Source: Punctularia strigosozonata HHB-11173 SS5
Taxonomy: Eukaryota; Basidiomycota; Agaricomycetes; Corticiales; Punctulariaceae
Assembly (NCBI RefSeq): GCF_000264995.1
Contig: NW_006767435.1
Coordinates: 661,011 to 717,732 of the forward strand
Direction: 5' to 3'
Length of the DNA: 56,722 bases
Positions 1 through 11,300 of the stretch are shown here, in pieces. A model generated the notes under the pieces. It had not been told where the DNA came from. It did not search any database and saw only the letters and a program-made list of their open reading frames with translations. The position numbers and the translations under genes are program-made. Numbering within the stretch: the first letter of the stretch is position 1; each line of letters opens with the position of its first letter.

Positions 1-263
1 ACAACTAGGAGTTGTGATCACATACCCCATCGATCGCCAAGTGTGACGAGCGACGTGCAGGGGAACGCCCGTTGGGGTTACCAACTACTTAGACAGCCGG
101 AATGTCCAAGTAATCGGGTAGAGTCGGTTGGAAAGGCAGCGTCGTCGGCACTTACTTTAGGCAAGAGTACACGCAGAAAAGGNGGAGCTGAGCTCGACTC
201 AAGGTCACTGGACACGAGGTCGACAGCGACGCAATAGGCACCTAATGGACTCAAGGTCACACA

Positions 264-338
264 CTAAGTCCCCAAGACACAAGTTAGCGTAGTATCTAAT
301 ACAGAGACGGTTACTCACCTAAGTCCCCAAGACACAAG
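264..338. repeat. 20-bp direct repeat, two copies
   Basis: The 20-mer CTAAGTCCCCAAGACACAAG occurs exactly at 264-283 and 319-338, a 55-bp period. It may be an internal LTR duplication, but no LTR ends were found. Confidence 0.8.
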
Positions 339-536
339 AGGTCGAGATGGGGACTTAGGGCGAGCTACAGGGGTCTTATATACACAAATCCATGGTCCAA
401 GAATAGTACAAGAGAATCACATGCAGGGCACAAGGATGAGTAAGACCGACCCACTTAGGTGGGTCAGGATTATGAATCAAGGAGTTAGAAGGAATAACGA
501 GTCATTGTTCATGAGTAAGCGGAAGAAAACTCCGGT

Positions 537-580
537 GGCTGTGCAGGGCTGTGCAAGGCTGTGCAAGGCTGTGCAGGGCA
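537..580. repeat. 10-bp tandem repeat
   Basis: About four copies of a GGCTGTGCAA/G unit in tandem. The repeat is short and no function is inferred. Confidence 0.75.
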
Positions 581-1006
581 GTGTCAATGATGCTGTACTG
601 CTGCCACTGAAGGTCACGTGACTTTGGAAAAGGAAAGGTGGGAAAAGGAAAATGATAAGTCCATATTTAGAAATAAAAAATGCGAAAATAAATTGTCCTT
701 CTCTTCTCATCACAGGGGGCGCATACCTGTCTGCTGTGTTGCTGTTATGGTCAACGTCCATGGCTGAGTCTTCATGCCCATTTGTGGCCGGGGGGGGGGT
801 ATGCTCAGCGTTGTCGGTGGCGGTAGCAGTATTCGTTGGTAACCCCGGTGGACCAGCTATCAGCAGGTTGTGTCTCACGTGACTTTGGCTCTTCCTCTGC
901 CCCTTTGTCATAGCACATAGCAGGGCAGTACATGGAATTGTGCGTGTGGTATTTAGAAAAGGAGTGTGCGTTATAGCAATGTAGTCCGGCAAAATCTAGG
1001 TATACA

Positions 1007-2941
1007 CATCTGAAAAAATCTTGATCTATATAGCTGCCCCTCAGAACTATAGACACTATTGTCGTGCTAAGGATGCTATATAGAAGTCACCCAGTTGCTA
1101 TATAGTGCTATAGTTGCTATGTAGAAGTAGGTCAGTTGCTATATAGTGCTATATAGTAATTATAGGTAATATAGTTCAAAGTACTAGCTACATAGTGATA
1201 CATAGCTCATAGGTGCAGTCAACATAGCACCCATAGATTTGGTATGTATCTGTATAGTGGTGATAGCAGGGCTCCCAACTTACACCTACCATGAATCAAG
1301 TCAGTCTCAGGTCCTGAACTGTAATGTTAGCCTATACATTGTTAGATATATGCATGAATAAACAATATACAAGGTGGCTAAGTATCAAGGAGCTTGTGCT
1401 ATGTGAATGGACACAGAGGCCAACACAGACTTAGAGATTCAATGCGAAATCATGCGTCATGTGACAGCCCAAGTCTGTCCCCTCCGGTTTGTCATCTTAG
1501 CCCACCGCACTGGCATCATCACATAAGGCGCCCTCACATCCCTCCCCGAGCACTCAAAGTGCCCGCCCCACAACTTTGAAGACTGCCCGCCACCAGCTGC
1601 CACCGCCGGCCCCTGTTGTCTGCCCAGCTCCGCCCGCCCTCATCTATCGCTCAGTGCCAAGCGTGAGCCACCAACGTGGTCATGCTTGGCGTCGCCTCCC
1701 TCCTTCGTGCTCCCCTCCGCCCAACGCTGAGCTCGAGCTGCGAACACGGTCAGACTCGACTTCCCCTCCTGCCCTCCTTCCCACAGCGCCGAGCATGAGC
1801 CGCCAACGCGGTTGCACTCGGTGTTGCCTCCCAACCTCTGGCCCCCCTTTGCCCTTCGCCGAACACGAGCGACCAATGCGGTCACGTTCAGTGTTGCCTC
1901 CTACCCTTGCACCCCCCCTTCGCTCAACGCTGAACGCGAGCCGCCAACGCGGCCGCATTCAGCGTCGCCTCCCACCCTCACGGCCCCCCTTCGACCAGTC
2001 CTGAGTGTGAGCCACCAATGCGGTCGCACTCGGGTTTGCCTCCCGCACTTGGGGTCACCTCTCGCACTCGCGCCCCGCCTCGCCCACCTTTGACCAACCC
2101 TGAGCCCAAGCTGCCAACGTGGTCAGGTTTGGCATCACATCCCCCCCCCACGCCCGCCTCTGACCAGCCTCTCGCCTGCCTCTCGCCCACCTTCTCACCC
2201 GCCTCCCCACGTCTCGCCGCCTTCTCGCGTCTCTCTCCCTGCATCTCGCCCGCCTCTCCGCCTCCCCGCCTCTTGCCGCCTTCTTGCCGGTCTCCCAGCC
2301 CCTCTCCGGCCTCCATTCAACGCTGTGCTCCCACCTCCCCGCCTCTCCCCCACCTCTCTCCCAGCCCCAAGCCCGAGCTGCCAACGCGGTCGCGCTCGGT
2401 GTTGCCTCCCTCCTTTACGCCACCTCCGCCCAGCACGAGCCAGTAACGCAGTCGTGCCCCTCCCGCTACCTGCCCGTCGCCTACCACCCCTCGCTCAGCG
2501 CCAGCACCCTCCCCACTCCCCCTATGGCTACGGGTGGCATATCTATGCTGCTTATGTAATCAATACATTCACTAGTAGTACTCGATACAATTTTGTCATC
2601 TATATAAAATATAATGAAAAATAATGATTTTTTACTAGAATTTGAATGATATATGATAATTTATTTTATTCAAATGACTACAATATCTATCAAGCATATG
2701 ATTGCTGTAGAGTTTACATAGGATATATAGTGTCAGTAGCACTAAGGTGTGAGCTATATAGCACTGAGGTATGCCCTACATAGCTACTGTAGCCATGACA
2801 GTACCCTCTATAGCACCTATAGCACTATGATAGCATTGGCTGATGGATATTTAGCACGGGTAGCAAAGGACATTGCTATGGACCTATGGAGGCTATATGG
2901 GACTATGTAGTGCCATATAGTTATCTAGATTTTTTCAGATG
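1007..2941. mobile_element. Non-autonomous TIR element with TATAG-rich arms and GC-rich minisatellite core
   Basis: The left end begins CATCTGAAAAAATCT and continues to CTATATAG. The right end, reverse-complemented, reads CATCTGAAAAAATCTAG and then CTATATAG, so the termini are inverted repeats. Both arms (about 1030-1260 and 2690-2930) are crowded with CTATAG/TATAG words, while the centre (about 1560-2520) is GC- and pyrimidine-rich with a 71-bp-period minisatellite. Open frames in the core are low-complexity Pro/Ser/Arg and look like by-products of composition. Flanks are CA on the left and CG on the right, so a 2-bp target duplication is possible but not proven. A copy lacking the left arm lies at 39086-40811, and about 100-bp elements with related ends lie at 21024 and 23755. 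Confidence 0.6.
1650..2140. repeat. GC-rich minisatellite, period about 71 bp
   Basis: Degenerate units, each containing a GAGCCGCCAACGCGGTCGCG-like block, start near 1662, 1733, 1795, 1867, 1939, 2009 and 2106. Units differ mostly by C/T and G/A changes at CpG sites (for example AACGCGG versus AACGTGG and AATGCGG). That pattern fits decay of methylated cytosines. Further single units lie near 2371 and 2438, after a pyrimidine-rich stretch. Confidence 0.7.
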
Positions 2942-4600
2942 CGTCAAGTATGACTCGGGCTTTGTTTTCAAGCTCTTCAGAGTAGGGCTGGGGTCCTAAC
3001 CGGATGATGTGTAGTAGGGTCCCCCGCTAAGATTCAGATCCATCCCTCCTTGCTCACTCTCACCATGCGTACCCTAATTGTCTCTAGCAGTGGCTCAGAC
3101 TTTGTACGACGATGAGCGAGCAGTCAAAACTGGGTTAGTACCAACTTTTTCGGTTCTGGAGGTGTCGTCCGTTGTGTTCTTTCCTCCAAGACGGCTTGGT
3201 TATCTTTTGTATCCACAGTCATCGGCTGTGTTTCCACCCGGCGGATTATCTCCATCTTCACCAGCTGCGGGGTTAGGCTCAGTCTAGCTTCGCTTCCAGA
3301 TTTTGCCAGGACTGTACCAGCTCCCTATGGGCATCAACCCGCATTGCATCACTGTATAGAAACCAGCCTTCGGGGTGAGTGCTCCCATTTTGCCTTGTAA
3401 TCGGGGTGGTGGTGCCAATGATCGATGCACCAGTGTTGGGGTTCTTTGACAATAGGTCTATGAGGTGTCGCAAGGGGGCTGGGGGTACAATTGGGGTGGC
3501 ATCGTATGGGGTGAGCTCATTGGGGGGGGCATCATCCTGCATCATCACAGTATACTATTCTCCTCTGAGGGGTGTGCTCTTATATTTGCTTGTTTTTACG
3601 TCCAAGGCGTTCAGTTTTTAAAGCGAAACTTCTAGTGTCCTCGTTGTGATCGGCTTCAGCTCCTGTGGAGCGTCTATTCGCTTTAAGAGATGGCTGCTCA
3701 CAGTGATTGGTATGTTGATTGCAGTAAGGCCTAAGCATGACAAATTAATTCTATATCTTATCGTACTCTCTCGCTATGCGTCTAGAGCGGGTCTGAGTCC
3801 TTCGGCGTTGGTCTAGTACTTTGCGTGATGCATTGTCGACGTGATAATAGTTTCTCACCCATTGGGCCATGCCGGTGTCTTTCAGCATGGCCACCCAAGT
3901 CATCCAGTTGTGCGCTGGGGCACCCGTCCTCCTGGACGTAGGGTTCTGTCGTGTTATCATGCATTCTGTAGTCTACTGCATCGCCGCATGCCTCTACGGC
4001 CGTGGCACTTCAAAAGAAACAAGGGGGGGCCAGGTGGTGTTCCTGTGAGCTGGTCCTCTCATCCCCTGCGCTACAAGAGCATGGGAGACCTCCGCCATGG
4101 TGGTGGTCAGAGGTCAAGGAGCCCCCTCCCTCATCACTTTAGTCGACTCCCTGCACCAAGAACTCAAGGCCCTGTTACAGAATCAATGTAAAAAAACGTA
4201 ACCAAATTTGTACATACACACACGTGAGTATAATACTAACTATGAGTGTCTTAGTATCAAATAATGTGGAGAAAAGGATGTAGGAATGTGTGAGAATAAT
4301 GCTGGACTGTAGAAGTTTAGAATGGACCATGTGATGTCCTAACTAACTAATCTTATATTCAGAAAACTGCTTTGCTGTAGTGCCATACTGGTGCAAATAA
4401 GTCTGACAATATTTGGAGGGATATGCAGCCTAAATGGCTCCCAGTCACATTAGGATCAAATTTCTGAAAATGGCTATACATGTAGACATGCTTTCCTAAG
4501 CATTTTTTAGGAGCTGAGCACATTAATTTCTAACTTGGTTGGCTTGGTCTTAACCCTTACATATGCACTAAGGTAATGTGCATGTAGGCCACCCAAAAAC
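2942..4600. other. No recognisable gene; possible decayed minus-strand ORFs
   Basis: Two short minus-strand frames (3279-3548 and 3751-3960) show normal codon-like composition, but I cannot assign either to a family. They may be remnants of a retroelement gag. From about 4200 the sequence is AT-richer and featureless. No splice structure, TIR or LTR could be defined. Confidence 0.4.
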
Positions 4601-4689
4601 ATGCTGGAGCTTCTTCTGTTGCCCTTAACCTTCATCTGCATCGCACAATACACAATCCTTTGCCAACTTCATCATGCCAGGACTGTCAT

Positions 4690-5250
4690 GGCACACCTCC
4701 AGCACTCACCTTTTCCTATTCTCTGTGCACTCCCCAGATGCTCCTGCTATTCTTTTGGGCTTCCTAGGAGCCCCCCAGATGTTCCTTCTATTCTTTTGGG
4801 TCTCCTAGGAGCCCCGCGTGTTGCACAGGAGCCCTAGGCTGTCTACTGGTCACATGCCAGGCACCCAAGGAGCTTCCCTTTCTCTCATTGGACTATCCCT
4901 TGTTTCGTTGATGGATTACTCAGCTACTATATAGTCACCTGTCGCACCAGGGAGTAACTCAGACTTGATCTCTCGGTTGCTCCCCTGCCTTGTGCAACAG
5001 GTATGTATCCTTGTTGTATCTCTGTATATATGGTTGGTTGCTTCCTGTCAGAGTAAGCACTGGACCTCCTAGGAGCAGCGCAGATCCCTTGGGACGGCGG
5101 CGGAGACACTGTCGCACAAGGCAGGGAGGCAACTGAGTATATATACAAAGGTACGAAGGAAATACACATACCTGTCGCACAAGGCAGGGAAGCAACTGAG
5201 AGATCAAGTCTGAGTTACTCCCTGGTGCGACAGGTGACTATATAGTAGCT
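4690..5250. repeat. Long palindromic repeat with 80-bp inverted arms
   Basis: Left arm 4922-5001 and right arm 5171-5250 are near-perfect inverted repeats of 80 bp, beginning AGCTACTATATAGTCACCTG, around a 169-bp spacer. The spacer holds a third partial copy of the CTGTCGCACAAGGCAGGG block. Sequence to the left (about 4690-4921) is, in reverse complement, homologous to 24485-24790. The 5050-5250 part is homologous in direct orientation to 24290-24490. It looks like a foldback element or an inverted duplication of a dispersed repeat. No coding capacity was seen. Confidence 0.7.
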
Positions 5251-5267
5251 GAGGGATGGTCTAATAT

Positions 5268-5503
5268 CACTGGGTGAAACAATGAGTTTCCAGAACCAGA
5301 AATTCTTTGGAAATGAGCTGGAATTTCTAAGTTTCTGGTGAGTTTTTAGGGCTGAAAATAGTATAGGTTTCGAGATAGCAAGCCTAGAAAATAAGGAAAA
5401 ACCTGTACCACTTTTAGTCCTGAAAAGTCATCAGAAATTAAAAAAATCCCAGCTCAGTTCCCAATGAATTTCTGGTTCTGGAAATCTATTGTTTCACCCA
5501 GTG
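5268..5503. mobile_element. MITE with about 50-bp TIRs, CACTG termini
   Basis: A 236-bp element bounded by inverted repeats. The left end reads CACTGGGTGAAACAATGAG and the right end, reverse-complemented, CACTGGGTGAAACAATAGA. Similarity continues through a shared TTCCAGAACCAGAAATTC block for roughly 50 bp. CACTG termini are typical of the CACTA/EnSpm superfamily, and a Tnp2-type transposase relic lies at about 20.8-22.0 kb. The expected 3-bp target duplication is not evident (TAT left, TCC right), so the superfamily assignment is tentative. Confidence 0.75.
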
Positions 5504-6125
5504 TCCTGAGAAAGCTTGGTGTGGGGTAGACTTGCATTTGCCAGGTACACATTTGTATGCACATTGTATTGCTTGCTCACATTTCCAGACACATTCACTG
5601 GGTCTGTGACTGGATTTTTAGTTCTAAAAGTGGTGAAAAAATCTTATAAAATTTCAAAAACTTTATAACATTTTTAGCCCAAAACATTCTGTAAAGATTG
5701 TGAACTGGCATATGAACTTTTACCTCAAAAAAATATGATCTCAATGTTGAAAAAATCCTGTGTCTCTTTTAAGATTTTTTTAAAAAGATTTCCTGCTATA
5801 AAAATCTTGAACCAGTTTGTCAACCAAGCAACTATATTGGAAAACTATTGATCTATGTTCTGAAATTTCCATAAATAAATGAGCCGCACTAGTTGAATAT
5901 AAGAACTTTCTGTACATGAGTTTCAAAATTTCTACCTAAGAATTGTAAATAAATATACAAATAAACATTTTATAGAATCGTGGTTTCAAACTTTTAGAGC
6001 CAAAAATGCAAATATAAATAATGTAGAAATCATGATAAACTGATAAGATTTTTAGTTAAAACTTTTAGCTGTAAAAATGGATTAAAATCATTAATTCAGT
6101 TTAAGATCTTCTCTGTATAAAATCA
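5504..6125. other. AT-rich spacer, no feature
   Basis: AT-rich sequence with many short poly-A/T runs and TTTTTAG-like words and no credible ORF. It ends abruptly where GC-richer chromovirus coding sequence begins, so the junction near 6125-6140 is a truncation point or insertion boundary. Confidence 0.5.
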
Positions 6126-6325
6126 TGAAAAGATTTAAAAGATTGGATTCAAAACTCGACAAGCGCCACCGACATTGTCCGTTACTCTACGAGGTTTGCT
6201 GGCTCAGCTACGAAGGCACCTCCCATGAGAAATCGTGGATTCAAGCGTCAGAGCTGACTCATGCTCCGGATCTCGTTGCAGCCTTCGACGCTTGCTACCC
6301 CGACAAACCTGGACCGAAGTATTGA
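6126..6325 (+). pseudogene. Chromodomain C-terminus of a Gypsy (chromovirus) Pol, 5'-truncated
   Basis: About 62 codons read as the end of a chromovirus integrase. An LDSKLDKR entry is followed by LLYEVCWLSYEG, then SWIQASEL and a YPDKPGP ending before the stop. This matches the usual chromodomain order in Tf2/MarY-like elements: a beta strand with an aromatic cage (Y, W, Y), then a C-terminal helix. In the family this domain tethers the integration complex to modified histones. Everything upstream (gag, protease, RT, integrase core) is missing, replaced by AT-rich DNA. A polypurine tract and LTR follow at 7582-8333, so this is the surviving 3' end of an element. Confidence 0.8.
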
Positions 6326-6417
6326 TTGCATATACACCCCGCCTTTTTTGGTGTGGGGCTTACCAGGCACTGGGCTCGCCTACAGGAAACTCAAGCGACT
6401 ATACTACACTACACGAG

Positions 6418-7501
6418 TTATTCCTCCGACTCCTCTCCTTCTTCTTCCTCTTCACCCTCACCCTCCTCCGACTCCGATCTGCCCTGCCTCGACGAACCCT
6501 CCACAAACTCCGCCACTTGACTCGTAAGGGCCTCCACCTGCCGACGCAGGTTGGCCAACTTGTCCTGGACCCGCTCCTCCGACCCGCCGACAATTCGCCT
6601 GATTTCATCCAGAAGGAACGAGTGGTCGTTGGACCACTCCCCCTGGTGCAAGGCCCGCTGCGCCTCCATCACCTCCGACCACAGGTTATCTTCGTTGTGG
6701 CGGGGATGGGTGGCCCAAGACTCTTGACAGCACGGAACGACAGCGCTGGTCATCAGAGTGTGCGGAGCGGCACTAGCGGTCGGGGCACGTGGGGTGGTGT
6801 TCGCAAACAAACACAACTTCTTGTTGCGTGCACAATTGCGGCAGGCTGTGGCCTTGCCTTGGGCGATGGGTGGCTGGCACTCCTTCTTCGTGGCCTTGCA
6901 CTGCGTGCACGGCATATTCACCTCCGGCTACAAAATCGTCAAATCTGACTTCGGCATTTTCGGAGACAACTTACCTGCCACATTGTTGTCCTCGTCGACG
7001 ACCAAAGCTGGCTCATTGTGCTTGGCCTGCTTCACAGGGGCTGGGTCGGGGAGCGACAGCTCTGTCCGATAGGTGACTCTAGAAATCGCCGAAAGTCAGC
7101 TCACGATCCCATGCCTAACCGCGTACTGGATACGCACCTTGCTCGACGCAGTGGAGACCTCGCTGCAGATCTCCACGTTGGACACGTTGTGCTCCGCAAA
7201 ACCGCTCTCGCCGCACAAACCTGTGGTACTACCACCTCGACACGACCACTCCGCTTGGCCTCTGGCGCTTGAGCCCTTCCTTTCCCCTTACCACCCCTCT
7301 TCAGACGCTTCGGCGTCTCCTCCTCCTCCACCAGCGACTCCATTGGTTCTTCTTGGGGCGCGCGACACTCGCCGACACCGATTCCGTCGGATTGGCAGCC
7401 TCGAGGGCGTAGAGACGAGCTTGCAGCTTGGCGCGCTCTTCGGAGGCCGAGCAGACAAGTGGCTGGCTGGCGGAGATCTTCTTCTGAGGGTGGGGAGCCA
7501 T
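6418..7501 (-). CDS. Antisense accessory ORF in the chromovirus 3' region, Zn2Cys6-like cluster plus coiled coil
   Basis: The gene reads on the minus strand between the chromodomain stop (6325) and the polypurine tract (7582). The start ATG is at 7501. Two intron-like gaps are visible: 7079-7137 (GTGCGT to CTAG, with a GCTGAC branch site) and 6928-6974 (GTAAGT to GTAG). The last exon (6927-6418) encodes CTQCKATKKEC and then CRNCARNKKLC, two CX2CX6C halves reminiscent of a fungal binuclear zinc cluster. A predicted helical stretch follows (LANLRRQVEAL) and then a very acidic Glu/Ser tail. Exon 1 is Ala/Gln-rich. The reading phase is not fully consistent across the exons I tried, so the copy may be broken or my splice model may be wrong. 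Function is unknown; a DNA-binding or regulatory role is inference only. Confidence 0.45.
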
Positions 7502-7581
7502 AGCAGTTGAAGGCAAGAGACAAAATTCGAGTCATCTAGTCTGATCACTTATCCAGATTGATAGCCTCGAGGGCTCGGTGG

Positions 7582-7595
7582 CTAAGAGGGGGATA
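7582..7595 (+). promoter_or_regulatory. Polypurine tract of the chromovirus
   Basis: A purine run AAGAGGGGGATA sits immediately before the TGTCACG start of the LTR. This is the standard position of the plus-strand primer in LTR retrotransposons. Confidence 0.65.
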
Positions 7596-7596
7596 C

Positions 7597-8333
7597 TGTC
7601 ACGTGTTGATCCAGACTGATCCAGACCGATCCACTCCGCCGATCTTCACCAATCCACACCGATCCTCTCCAACCCGTTCTCTGATTCTTTGCCGACACCG
7701 ATCCCGCCTTTCCCGTTTAGGTCGAGGGCGGGATACACCTATCACATGCACTGGGCCACCGGCAGCTCAACACCCCGGTGGTTCCAGATCTTTGAACGGA
7801 TTCAACTCCGACTTTCCTGATTCCTGTTCTCTTTGTCTGACATCATAATTTCCCTTTGTAGACTTTAGTTTCCTGTCGCTTGCGACGGATCCTTCAGTCC
7901 GCCTTTTCCGTCTCTTCCTTAGATATGTTCCCTTTGTGCCCCATGCATTATCTCTCGTCTCCGTCTGTTACCTTTGTGCACCGAACGTCACCTCCGATCT
8001 CCGCATCTCCGATTTTCGCCATTGTTCTCTTTTATGTATTTAAACCGTCGAACTGTACCGTAGATAGTCAGTTCGAATATCGACTAAGCTTTGCTCTCTC
8101 TCTCTTGCAGACTCAGAGCACGTAGCAGCCTAGCGCACGAGCTTAGGCTTGGTCCGCATCCAATCTTGACTTCACCAATGCTTCCGACTTATTGACTCAA
8201 CGCCGACGTGTCTCCGACTCCGCTCCGACTCTACCCTTTGAGTATCTCCTTCTCTTTCCTTCTATTCTTTGTATACACGTTTCGGACTTCGGTCCTCCGA
8301 CCTTATTCCCCTTGCTTGTATCCGATCTTGACA
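7597..8333 (+). repeat. Gypsy LTR, 737 bp
   Basis: The LTR starts TGTCACGTG after the polypurine tract and ends GATCTTGACA, giving TG...CA ends with TGTCA/TGACA inverted termini. The same end sequences bound the solo LTR at 34774-35385 read on the minus strand (TGTCACGTG...GATCTTGACA). Both contain a related TTCRAATATCGACTAAG block. A TATTTAAA-like box lies near 8036-8043. Copia-1 coding sequence begins directly after 8333, so the open frame that starts at 8192 is an artificial LTR-Copia fusion. Confidence 0.7.
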
Positions 8334-11300
8334 CAAGGCCACCTCTGAGGTTGGCCCCCGGCTCTCCCCAGACCGCCGGACAGCCCGTCCACGTCAATTT
8401 GGCTGGCAATGCAAGTGTCTCCTCGTTGCCAGAGCCCTGCAACATCCCCATTCGCCTCGCCAACTCCATACTCGTCTATGCCGTCGGTGTTGGCTCCGTT
8501 CGCTTCCAGCCGGTGGTGGAGGGTCAGGAAGCCCGTCTGGTGGAGTGGACCAGGGTACTACACGTCCCAGAGCTCCGCTCTAACCTCCTATCAGTCCTGT
8601 ATCTCACTCAGCACAAATCCATTCGTGTTGTGATCACCAGGGGCGTTATGGCCTTTGTTCGAGGCACCACCACGCTGTTCACCGCGTCTGTGAGCGATTC
8701 CAACGCCGCCATCGTCAACGGGCGCACCCTGCCGGCCCTGGAGCACGCCCAGCCCGCCAGCACCTGCGCCTTAGACCTCGAGCTCTGGCATCGGCGCTTC
8801 GGGCACGTCAACGTCGACTACGTGCGCCGGATGCTGAAGGAGGACAGTGTCTCTGGCCTCAAGCTCCAGACGCCATCTGCGAGCCTTGCATCTCCGGCAA
8901 GCTGCACCGGCCTCCTGTGCCTCTGAGGGCCTCCCGGGGCGCGTCAGAGGCCCTGGGTCTCGTTCACATGGATGTCCACGGCCCTATCCCTGTCCAGACG
9001 CCTGAAGGGTATCGATACTGGGTGATCTTTGTCGACAATGCCCACCGCTTCTGGGTGGTGGTGCTGCTCCGGCGCAAGAGCGACGCGTTCCAGGCCTTCC
9101 TGTGCTTCAAGGCCTTTGCTGAGCGGCTCACCGGACGCAAGATTGGCGCACTGCGGGACGACAAGGGTGGCGAGTTCATCTCGAAGGAGTGGGACGACCT
9201 CTGCACCTCCGAAGGCATCCGACGCGAGCACAGCGTCCGCAACGAGCCCCACCAGAACGGCGTCGCCGAACGCGCCAACCGGACTCTGGCCGAGGGCGCC
9301 ACGGCTCTCCTGACCGAGTCCAACCTGCCTCCATCGTTCTGGGGCCTCGCCGTCGCCGCCTACGTCCATGCGCACAACAGGACGCCTTCCGCTGCCCTGC
9401 CCAAGGGTGCAACACCCTACTTCGGCTGGTACGGGATCAAGCCCTCTGTGGAACGCCTTCGGGTCTTCGGGTGCGTTGCCTACGTTAATATCCAGAAGGA
9501 CAAGCGCCGTGGCCTCTCCTCCCACTCTGAGAAGTGCATCTTCGTCGGCTACGCGGAGGACTACAAGGCCTGGCTCTTCTACAACCCAGACACCCGCAAG
9601 CGGATCATCTCTAACGCCGCTATCTTCGACGAGCGGTACTTCCCCGGAGCGCGTTCTACCGCCAGCTGGGACTCTGCTGCATCCGACTTCCTCCTCCGCG
9701 CCCTGCCTTCGCTGCACGGCCCTCCTGGCTCTCCTCCTGACGCACCTGCGCCGGTTCCGGGGGGAGATATGGCACCACCGCCGCTTCAGGATGCTCAGGA
9801 CATCCCTGAACCGGGGGGAGATCTGGAACCGCCCCATGTGCCGCCTGTCGCTCCTGCCAGAGTCCAGATGCCTCCGCCGTCTCCTCGGGCTTCGTTCTCG
9901 CCTCCCACTGGTTCTGCCTCGCCTGAGGCCTCCCCATCGCCTGTCCCTCGCTCTGCAGCGCCGTCACCGGACCCGGAGCGCCCTCCTACGCCTCCTGAAC
10001 GCCCTCCGACTCCTCCTCTGGCACTCAGACGCGAGCGCCGTGCACCCAAGCCTGTGCAGCCTTGGTGGATCGTCCCCTCTCGCTCTCCGGCCCCTCAGGC
10101 CTACAGGGAGCCCACTCCAGCCATCGAGAGCAGCGAGGACGAAGACGACACCTCCTCCGAAGATCCCCTGGCTGCTGCTGAGCCAGAGGACGCCATGCTG
10201 GTGCTAGCTGGCCTCGACACCGTCTACGCCGCTCCTTCGTCGCCGGACCACCTCTCCTTCCCTCAGAGCCTCGAGGCCGCCTTCCAGACTTGCGCACTGA
10301 AGGCTGAGGCGCGAGGCAACGAGCCTAGGTCTTTCCGTGAGGCCATGAAGCGTCCTGACTCGGATCTCTGGTACAAGGCCGCCATGGAGGAGATCGAGGC
10401 CCACATCGCCAATGGGACTTGGGAGCTGGTCCAGCTGCCTCCCGGACGCAAGGCCATCGGTTCCCGCTGGGTTTTCAAGGTCAAGCGCAAGGCCGACGGT
10501 TCTGTGGAGCGCTACAAGGCCCGCCTCGTCGCCAAGGGCTTCAGCCAGCGCCCCGGAGTCGACTTCGATGAAACATTTGCTCCTACAGCCAAGTGGGCCG
10601 CTCTCCGCGCTATCCTGGCCATCTGCGCCCTCGAGGACTGGGAGGCCGACTCGGTGGACATCTCCAACGCTTTCCTCAACGGCGATCTGGTAGAGGAGGT
10701 CTACATGGACCAGCCCGACGGCTTTGAGCAGGGTAAGCCCGGCGTCGTCTGCCGGCTCCGCAAGTCTCTCTATGGCCCCAAAGAGGCTCCTCGCGTCTGG
10801 AACCAGAAGCTCGACGCCGCCTTGCAGGAGATGGGTTTCTCCCGGGTCCGCTGCGACAAGAGCATCTATGTCTGGGAGCGCGACGGTGTCAAGGTGATTG
10901 TGCCGGTGTTTGTGGATGATCTGACCATTGTCTCCAAGAGCAAGGAGGCCAAGAATGCAGTCATCGAGGAGCTCTCCCGGCGCTTCAAGCTTCGTTACCT
11001 GGGTCCGATCTCGCTCCTACTCGGCGTGCACATCACCCGGGACCGCCCCAACCGCACCATGACTCTGGATCAGCGCCAGTACATCCTCGACATCCTCAAC
11101 ACCTACGGCTTCAGCACCTGCAGCCCGGTGAAGACTCCTATGGACCCCAATCTCCGCTTGTCGACCTCCATGGCTCCCAGCACTCCTGACGACGTCGCTT
11201 ACATGCAGGACAAGCCCTACGTCAGCGCCGTGGGTGCCCTGCTCTACCTGGCGATCTGCACTCGGCCAGACATCTGCTACGCCGTCGGCGTTCTCTCTCG

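Larger units (their letters stand above)
1..1006. other. Repeat-like sequence without a recognisable gene
   Basis: I see no supported coding region here; the longest open frames are short and resemble no family. One ambiguous base lies at 183. The stretch holds two small direct repeats (listed separately). The word TCACGTGACTTTGG occurs twice, near 614 and 876. A segment around 670-712 (TGCGAAAATAAATTGT core) recurs around 25150-25190, so at least part of it is dispersed repeat. It is probably an eroded LTR or DNA-element remnant, but its termini are not visible. Confidence 0.5.

Noticed and set aside
6235-6948. 237-codon plus-strand frame
   Set aside because: It is the shadow of the minus-strand Cys-cluster exon and of the chromodomain in another frame, with no family features.
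8192-8926. 244-codon ORF as a Copia N-terminus
   Set aside because: Its first ~47 codons lie inside the chromovirus LTR (ends 8333). Only the rest is Copia, so the ORF is a chance fusion.
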